In this document: one piece after another, positions 59,264 through 64,000 of the stretch
Layout: each line of letters starts with the position of its first letter
Numbering within the stretch: the stretch's first letter is position 1
From: Maricaulis sp048268525
Lineage (GTDB): Bacteria > Pseudomonadota > Alphaproteobacteria > Caulobacterales > Maricaulaceae
Length of the DNA stretch: 64,000 bases
Direction of reading: 5' to 3'
NCBI RefSeq assembly: GCF_048268525.1
Contig: NZ_JBLWVH010000001.1
Location: 62,001 to 126,000, forward strand
Notes under the pieces: generated by a model
Told to the model about the DNA's origin: nothing
The model's input: the letters and a program-made list of their open reading frames with translations, nothing else
Database searches by the model: none
Translations under genes and position numbers: made by a program

Positions 59264-59640
59264 GCCGCGACTTTCTGGCGAGACAGGGCGCCCGAGATAC
59301 GTGCAATCAATTCACGCGGCTGGATCGGCTTGACGAGGCAATCATGCGCCCCGCCTTCGAGCGCCGCCACCGTATCGCCTTCATGGGCATAGGGTAGCAA
59401 CATCATGACGGGCACGTCGGCGGTGGCCGCCACTCGCTTCAGGCGCGACAGGACTTCCAAGCCGCGCATGTCCGGCAGCAGCATGTCGACCAGGACCAGC
59501 TTGGGTCGGGCCCAGCTGACCAGATCGAGGGCGGAGCGGCCGTCGATCGCGGTGAGCACCGAGTGACCATTCATGGTCAGGCGGTGGCACAGCAGCGTTG
59601 TCATCATTGGCTCGTTCTGGACAACCAGGATCGGTTTCAT
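59260..59640 (-). CDS. Stand-alone receiver-domain protein with altered active site
   Basis: A 126-residue single receiver domain. The phospho-acceptor position Asp52 (LVLVDMLLPDM) and Lys104 (CLVKPIQP) are kept, but the N-terminal acidic pair reads Asn9-Glu10 (VVQNEP) and the switch Thr/Ser position holds Leu82 (MMLLPYA). Such changes weaken or remove the normal phosphorylation switch. First gene of the polysaccharide operon, following the hfaABD genes after a hairpin terminator; possibly it modulates GT2 activity. ATG at 59640 is taken because the frame upstream crosses the terminator. Confidence 0.85.
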   Translation of the reverse strand: MKPILVVQNEPMMTTLLCHRLTMNGHSVLTAIDGRSALDLVSWARPKLVLVDMLLPDMRGLEVLSRLKRVAATADVPVMMLLPYAHEGDTVAALEGGAHDCLVKPIQPRELIARISGALSRQKVAA

Positions 59641-59671
59641 CGCAATGTTTCTCTGAATGGTTAGAGGGCTG

Positions 59672-59715
59672 AAAGGCGCCGGACCCAAAAGGGGGGGAGG
59701 CCCGGCGCCTTTCTC
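59672..59715 (-). terminator. Terminator/attenuator between hfaD and the receiver gene
   Basis: On the minus strand AAAGGCGCCGG (59712-59702) and CCGGCGCCTTT (59682-59672) form an 11-bp perfect stem with a loop of about 19 nt, 8 nt after the hfaD stop. The U-run is only three, so partial read-through into the polysaccharide genes is likely. Confidence 0.75.
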
Positions 59716-59719
59716 CGAC

Positions 59720-60583
59720 TCAATTGACGTTGATGCTGACGGAGTTGCCGATGGCAGCCGCTGTGGCTGCGGCATCGCCGCCATGGCTGATCGCCGCATT
59801 GAGCACGGACAGTTGGCCTGCCGCATTCCACTGGTTCAGATTGGCGGCGATATTGCCGGCAATACCGGTGTTCAGGCTGGTCAGGGATGCGGAGTTGCCG
59901 ATCGACGCCGCAGTGGCCGCGATCTCGGAGAAGCCGCCGAGAGAACCGTTCAGCTCTGCCACCATCGTGCCGGAGTTGAACTGGTTGCCGGTCAGGTTGC
60001 TGCCGCCGGGCATTTCGACCGACAGGGAGTTGCCGATCGAGGCCGCGGTCAGCGTCGCTTCCGATACATTGCCGACTGAACCGTTCACGGTCGCGGTCAT
60101 GGAGCCGAGATTCGCCTGGGCAATATCAGCATCGACAACGGCGTCCGTGGCGGTCACGGAGGCAGAGTTGCCGATCGACGCGGCGGTCACGGCCGCGGTA
60201 CCGACAGCCGAGACGGATGCATTGGCTTCCGAGACAGCGTGGCCGAGATTCATCTGGTCGAGATCGCTGGTGACACGGGCGGCAGCGTCGAGCGAGAAGG
60301 AGTTGCCGATGGAGGCAGCCGTGCCCGACAGTTCGCCAAGCGCACCACTGGTGAGGTTCAGCACGGACGTCTGGTTGCCGGTATTCAGCTGATCGGTTGC
60401 ATAGTCGATCGTATCGATGATGCCCGTCGCATCCAGTTCTGCGGCTGCGTCAATTTCGCTGACTTGTGCGTTGACGCGGCCCAGGCCGACGCCGACTTCG
60501 ATGCCGCGGCCCTTGTTCTGGGCGAAGGCGGACGGGGCAGACAGTGCCACCAGGGCAGTGGCGAGAAGAACAGACCGTTTCAT
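59720..60583 (-). CDS. hfaD: Holdfast-anchor protein HfaD-like, curlin-like IGNS repeats
   Basis: A 287-residue secreted protein: signal peptide MKRSVLLATALVALSAPSAFAQ, then five repeats with the motif TAASIGNSxS. IGNS begins at residues 92, 137, 183, 228 and 278, spacing 45, 46, 45 and 50, each preceded by Q-x-N-x-G-type turns (TDQLNTGNQ, LDQMNLG, IAQANLG, TGNQFNSG). This suggests an amyloid-like or beta-solenoid fibre. In Caulobacter HfaA, HfaB and HfaD anchor the holdfast polysaccharide to the cell pole. Third gene of the operon, 2 nt after hfaB. Orthology with HfaD is inferred from order and repeat character, not overall identity. Confidence 0.78.
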   Translation of the reverse strand: MKRSVLLATALVALSAPSAFAQNKGRGIEVGVGLGRVNAQVSEIDAAAELDATGIIDTIDYATDQLNTGNQTSVLNLTSGALGELSGTAASIGNSFSLDAAARVTSDLDQMNLGHAVSEANASVSAVGTAAVTAASIGNSASVTATDAVVDADIAQANLGSMTATVNGSVGNVSEATLTAASIGNSLSVEMPGGSNLTGNQFNSGTMVAELNGSLGGFSEIAATAASIGNSASLTSLNTGIAGNIAANLNQWNAAGQLSVLNAAISHGGDAAATAAAIGNSVSINVN

Positions 60584-60585
60584 GA

Positions 60586-61449
60586 TTAATCTCCGGAAGT
60601 GGGGGTCTGGAAGGAAACAGGGGTGCCGGTCGCGGCTGTCCCTGCGGTTGAACAGGTTTGCGCGGCGGGGCCGGCAAGGCCTGAGACGAGGTCGAAAACG
60701 GCGCTTTCGACGATCGTTCGGATGGCGGTGTGGACCGGCTCCTGGACGCGTTCGCCCATGCCGATGTCCAGCGTCGTGTCGCCAATGAATTCAAACACGC
60801 CGGCGCGGATCTCGTGTCCGCGGATCACCTTGCTCTGGCTGACGATATCGATGACACGAAGGTCAGTCGCATCGACCAGGCGAAGGTCCAGGCCAACGGT
60901 CATCGCATAGTGGCGACGGCCGCCAATCAGCGGTCCGATACGCGCTTCCGCGACGCCGGAATGCAGATTGAAATTCAGTTCTGTGATGCCGCCGAGAATG
61001 ATGTAGTCGCTCCCGGCGATGGAGCCCGCCATGACCCGGCGGTAGTTTTCTGTCGGCTGGCCATCCGGTCCGATCAGACGGCTGTTCGCGAATTCCAGCT
61101 CCTGCTGGGCGACGCGCGTGTCGAGGCGTTCGGCAAGCGGGAAGCCTGCCCGGTCCAGCGCCGACATCACCATCAACGCCGTTCCCTGGGTGGCCACCGT
61201 TCCGTCGAGCGAGGAAAACCGCCCGGTCAGGTCGTTGACGTCACCGACGGCAATCCGCGGGCGACCCGCCGTGGCGGTCCGGGCCAGGCAGACCAGGTCT
61301 GGGGAATAGGCAGTCGAGTTGTCGATCACCCGGGCGCCGGTATAGCCGGCCATGTGGTCATGGAAGTCACCGGAAAGGCTGGCGCAGCCTGTCATGGCGC
61401 AGAGGGTGAGAGCCGATACGCCGGCTTTGAGGGGGGGCAACCAGCTCAT
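60586..61449 (-). CDS. hfaB: CsgG-family lipoprotein HfaB (holdfast-anchor secretion channel)
   Basis: A 287-residue lipoprotein (lipobox MTGC, Cys22) of the CsgG family: IAVGDVNDLTGRFSS, LMVMSALDRAGFPLAERLDTRVAQQELEFAN, GSDYIILGGITELNFNL and YAMTVGLDLRLVDATDLRVIDIVSQSKVIRG. CsgG forms the nonameric outer-membrane pore of curli; HfaB is its holdfast counterpart and secretes HfaA and HfaD. The gene begins 1 nt after hfaA. The C-terminal 30 residues are Thr/Ala-rich. Flanking curlin-like genes make HfaB the best call. Confidence 0.88.
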   Translation of the reverse strand: MSWLPPLKAGVSALTLCAMTGCASLSGDFHDHMAGYTGARVIDNSTAYSPDLVCLARTATAGRPRIAVGDVNDLTGRFSSLDGTVATQGTALMVMSALDRAGFPLAERLDTRVAQQELEFANSRLIGPDGQPTENYRRVMAGSIAGSDYIILGGITELNFNLHSGVAEARIGPLIGGRRHYAMTVGLDLRLVDATDLRVIDIVSQSKVIRGHEIRAGVFEFIGDTTLDIGMGERVQEPVHTAIRTIVESAVFDLVSGLAGPAAQTCSTAGTAATGTPVSFQTPTSGD

Positions 61450-61450
61450 C

Positions 61451-61804
61451 CTAATTCCCCGAACCGTTCGGCAACTCGCCGACGATGGCGGTCTGGCTGC
61501 CGAGATTGATCTGGGTGGTGTCGAGCTGGACCGTATTGTTGTTGCCGGTGATCGTGACGCTGACGAGATTGCCGATGGCGGTCGCCTGGCTCGTCGTGGC
61601 GGTCACGCCCCAGCTGGGCATGAGCCGGCTCTGAGTGCCACCGCCGGACGTGCCGGTCGACAGCTGGCTGGTGCCGGAGATCACAACCCGGTTGCCTTGC
61701 GCGTCCTGCTGGAACCCCATTGCCTGGTTGACGGCAAATCCGGAGTCCAGGCTGACGGGGGTCGCCATCTGGGCGGCGGCAAGGGCGAAACTGGCGATCG
61801 GCAT
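61451..61804 (-). CDS. hfaA: Holdfast-anchor protein HfaA-like, single curlin-like repeat
   Basis: A 117-residue protein starting at 61804, with GAGGAGG upstream; the frame is open to 61885 without good signals. A short hydrophobic start (MPIASFALAAAQMATP) may be the export signal, though it lacks a basic residue. The C-terminal half has one copy of the repeat found in the HfaD-like protein (QATAIGNLVSVTITGNNN, LDTTQINLGSQTAIVG). This fits HfaA, the small amyloid-like anchor subunit secreted through HfaB. First gene of hfaA-hfaB-hfaD. Confidence 0.8.
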   Translation of the reverse strand: MPIASFALAAAQMATPVSLDSGFAVNQAMGFQQDAQGNRVVISGTSQLSTGTSGGGTQSRLMPSWGVTATTSQATAIGNLVSVTITGNNNTVQLDTTQINLGSQTAIVGELPNGSGN

Positions 61805-61909
61805 GTCTGCCTCCTCGGGGTCATCTGTTTGTTGATCCGAAGTTGGCAGCCGGCGCAGGGCGGCGATATTAACCATGTGGCCCATTCTCAGCGGCAGGTG
61901 GACAGGCCT

Positions 61910-62000
61910 ACCTGACCATTCGGACAGGGGACATGTTCGCCTGGTCAGGCCGGGCCGACCGATCGAACCGGGGCCGCCCTACCTGTCCGAATGGTCAGGT
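61910..62000. promoter_or_regulatory. Inverted-repeat control region between hfaABD and H-NOX genes
   Basis: ACCTGACCATTCGGACAGG (61910-61928) is repeated exactly in inverse orientation at 61982-62000. Between them are further GGTCAGG (61952-61958) and GGACA words. The region lies between the divergent hfaA and H-NOX genes, as expected for two copies of a non-palindromic operator bound by a regulator that can loop or bridge. The regulator is unknown. Confidence 0.65.
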
Positions 62001-62057
62001 TGTCTTCGCGCCCGCTCGCGCGACAATGACGTCGGGATTGAGAAGAAGGGTAGACAC

Positions 62058-62612
62058 ATGAAGGGCGTTGTTTTCCGTCAGTTCATTGACCACGCAGAAA
62101 ACGCTTTCGGCGAGGCTCTGGTTGACAAGGTGTTCGATCAAGCGGACTTGCCGTCCGGCGGGGCGTATACGAGTGTCGGCTATTACGATCACACCGAAAT
62201 GTTGACCTTGGTCGGGAAGACAGCAGAGCTGACTGGCCAGTCGGTCCGTGAACTTCTGGTCGGTTTCGGCAATTCGCTGTTTGCGGCCCTGATCGCCTCG
62301 CACGAGCAACCCGGGATCACCCATCCGTTTGATCTGATGGAGCGTATTCACGGCGTCATCCACCGTGATGTCCGCAAACTCTATCCCGACGCGGAAGTTC
62401 CGGAGATCCTGGTAACGGCGCGTGATGGCAATGCCCGCCTCGTCGTCGATTATCACTCGACCCGCCCGATGGCCGATCTTTGCGAAGGCATGATCCTTGC
62501 CGCTCTGGACCATTATGGCAAAGCGGACGAATACGTAGTTCACAGGGATGACAACGCCGACAAGCCGTTGCGCGAAGCCCGCTTCGAGATCGTGTCTGGG
62601 GCAGAACACTGA
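62058..62612 (+). CDS. H-NOX (haem-nitric oxide/oxygen binding) sensor protein
   Basis: A 184-residue stand-alone H-NOX domain. The proximal haem ligand is His102 in RIHGVIHRDVRKLYPDAEVP, and the haem-propionate motif YxSxR is YHSTR (Tyr132, Ser134, Arg136), matching canonical numbering within one residue. N-terminus MKGVVFRQFIDHAENAFGEALVD is typical. Bacterial H-NOX proteins bind NO and inhibit a partner histidine kinase, often tuning biofilm or attachment. ATG at 62058 gives the canonical start. Its stop overlaps the kinase's start (CTGA), so the two form one NO-sensing operon, divergent from hfaABD. Confidence 0.95.
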   Translation: MKGVVFRQFIDHAENAFGEALVDKVFDQADLPSGGAYTSVGYYDHTEMLTLVGKTAELTGQSVRELLVGFGNSLFAALIASHEQPGITHPFDLMERIHGVIHRDVRKLYPDAEVPEILVTARDGNARLVVDYHSTRPMADLCEGMILAALDHYGKADEYVVHRDDNADKPLREARFEIVSGAEH

Positions 62613-64000
62613 CTGACAAGGATGATCAGATTGGCAGGCTTGAAAGGCGGCTGGCCCGGGAAACCGCCGCCCGCCGTGAAGCCGAGCGTGTGCTCGAAGC
62701 CAAGTCGGCGAGCCTCTATGAAGCCAAGGAACGTCTGAGTGAAGAGACTGCCAAGGTGCAGCGGCTGAGCACAGCCATCGATGTCTCAGCCGATGGTGTT
62801 GCGATTGCCGACGCGGACGGCATTTTTACCTATATGAATCCGATGCATGCCGGCATGTTCGGCTATGCCAGTGTGGACGATTGTCTCGGGCGCCCATGGA
62901 CCTCCCTTTACGACGATGAGATTTTGTCCGTCTTTGAACGCGAGGTCATGCCCGCCTTCACGCGCGACGGATATTGGCGCGGCGAGGCGACGGGGCGCGC
63001 TCAGGACGGCTCGGCAGTCCATCAAAGCCTCTCCCTGACGGCGCTTTCTGACGGCGGTATCCTCTGTGTTTCGCGCGATATTGCCATCGACAAGCGTCGC
63101 GAGAGTCAGCGCGAACAGTTGCAGGCGATGCTGGCCGATGCCGAGCGCCGCGATGCGCTGGGGCGCATGGCCTCGTCTGTCGCGCACGATTTCGCCAATA
63201 TCCTGACCGCGATCAATGCGTCGGCGCGTCTTTTGCGGAACAGCAATACATCGCTGAAAGACGCGTTGATATTTGATCGCATCGTGACGTCGTGCAGCCA
63301 GGCCAATGATCTGGTCGACGATTTGATGACTTTTGATGCCAACCCGGTGCGGGAAGCGCGGGCCATCGACGAGATTGTTCGGGACGTCGTGGAGATGATG
63401 TCCAACCAGTTCACGGCGCCCCATCGCCTCGAACTCGTTGCCGATGACGAGCGGCTCGTTTGCGAAATCGACCCCACCCTGTTTGCCCGCCTTGTCGCCA
63501 ATCTGGTCAAGAATGCCCACGAGGCGCTCGGGACAAGCGGAACGGTCACAGTGCGTACCATGCGCATTCAAGAGGCCGAGCCGCTTGACCTTCCATTTCA
63601 GCCATCAGCGATCAATCATCGCGGCGAGCTTCGTCACTACCCGGCAGCTCGCCTTGTGGTGCAGGATGATGGCAATGGCATGCCCCAGGAGGCGCTCGAC
63701 CAGGCGTTCACACCATTTCAGTCAAGCAAGGGGCGTGGGCGCGGGCTGGGCCTGGCCACGGTCGATGCCCTGTTGACCGGCCAGGAAGGCTGTGTCGCCT
63801 CCTATAGCCGCCCGGCCGAAGGCACTGTTTTTGTGGTAGACCTGCCGCTTCAGATCGCGGAAATCGCTGTGCCGGCGGCGGCTGACGACAGTGAGGGCGA
63901 GGCCAATCATGCAACCGGCGCCCTCGTCGTGGATGATGACAAGACCTTGATGAATTTCGTTTGCGAGGCGGCCAGCTGCGCTGGCTGGGACCCGGTCGGC
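62609..64000 (+). CDS. H-NOX-associated hybrid histidine kinase (3' end outside window)
   Basis: At least 464 residues, open at the window end. Order: N-terminal coiled coil (residues 5-50, IGRLERRLARETAARREAE), PAS domain (about 52-160, LSTAIDVSADGVAIADADGIF), HisKA with His193 (ASSVAHDFANILTAI), ATPase domain (N box NLVKNAHEAL, G1 DDGNGMP, G2 GRGLGLATV) and the start of a receiver (ALVVDDDKTL). It is the usual partner of H-NOX. No ATG or GTG starts the conserved part; CTG at 62609, in a CTGA overlap with the H-NOX stop, gives LTDKDDQIGRLE and is chosen. The first canonical start in frame is GTG at 62690, which would cut the coiled coil. Confidence 0.88.
   Translation, partial: MTDKDDQIGRLERRLARETAARREAERVLEAKSASLYEAKERLSEETAKVQRLSTAIDVSADGVAIADADGIFTYMNPMHAGMFGYASVDDCLGRPWTSLYDDEILSVFEREVMPAFTRDGYWRGEATGRAQDGSAVHQSLSLTALSDGGILCVSRDIAIDKRRESQREQLQAMLADAERRDALGRMASSVAHDFANILTAINASARLLRNSNTSLKDALIFDRIVTSCSQANDLVDDLMTFDANPVREARAIDEIVRDVVEMMSNQFTAPHRLELVADDERLVCEIDPTLFARLVANLVKNAHEALGTSGTVTVRTMRIQEAEPLDLPFQPSAINHRGELRHYPAARLVVQDDGNGMPQEALDQAFTPFQSSKGRGRGLGLATVDALLTGQEGCVASYSRPAEGTVFVVDLPLQIAEIAVPAAADDSEGEANHATGALVVDDDKTLMNFVCEAASCAGWDPVG

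Overview
The window is high-GC alphaproteobacterial chromosome. A Caulobacter-type holdfast-anchor locus (hfaA-hfaB-hfaD), a large TonB receptor of the Xanthomonas/Caulobacter class, a DUF1134/EipA protein and a marine-style pectin/uronate locus together suggest a stalked or dimorphic, probably marine, member of the Caulobacterales/Maricaulales (Maricaulis-like). This placement is inference from gene content only. No phage, integrase, IS transposase, CRISPR array or rRNA was seen. Genes are dense, with many ATGA or TGATG start/stop overlaps and several tail-to-tail overlaps.

Layout. 1-9.2 kb: housekeeping and envelope genes (Sel1/peptidoglycan-binding protein, lipoprotein, CDF metal exporter with its divergent MerR regulator, EipA, GNAT, amine oxidase, C69 peptidase, membrane-anchored nitrilase-like protein). 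9.3-15 kb: M3 oligopeptidase, soxR with a divergent SoxR-type promoter facing a VOC protein and a Rieske oxygenase, and an APC permease. 15.0-16.0 kb: a gene-free kilobase full of inverted repeats. 16-23.5 kb: lepA, a periplasmic peroxiredoxin, serA, serB, msrA, tRNA-Ser(GGA) and a 1-Cys peroxiredoxin. 23.6-30.5 kb: cytochrome bd locus, cydD-cydC-nsrR divergent from cydA-cydB-cydX (cydX encodes only 40 residues). 30.5-37.1 kb: sulfide/persulfide locus, with sulfide:quinone reductase and a SqrR/BigR-like two-cysteine ArsR repressor divergent from rhodanese, an RND efflux pair and a DUF2892 protein.

37.2-56.4 kb is a polygalacturonate/uronate utilisation locus. A surface TonB receptor, a pectate lyase lipoprotein and a TRAP transporter feed UxaC, a UxuB/UxaB-type reductase, UxaA and KdgK. 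An RpiB-like isomerase and KduD fit the branch handling unsaturated uronate from lyase action. A LacI-type regulator sits in the middle. Six copies of a pseudopalindrome around ACCGGT, one with an extra degenerate half-copy, lie in front of nearly every transcription unit, so the regulon can be read from the DNA.

56.4-64 kb: an operon of an atypical receiver, a YaiO-like outer-membrane barrel, a HEAT protein and a GT2 synthase lies downstream of hfaABD, whose products share a curlin-like IGNS repeat. Divergently, after a 91-bp region bounded by a 19-bp inverted repeat, come an H-NOX sensor gene and a hybrid histidine kinase (cut by the window end) that appears to start with CTG inside a CTGA overlap. 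Respiratory NO-related genes (nsrR-cyd and H-NOX) and surface attachment genes therefore both occur in the window; a functional link between them is speculation.
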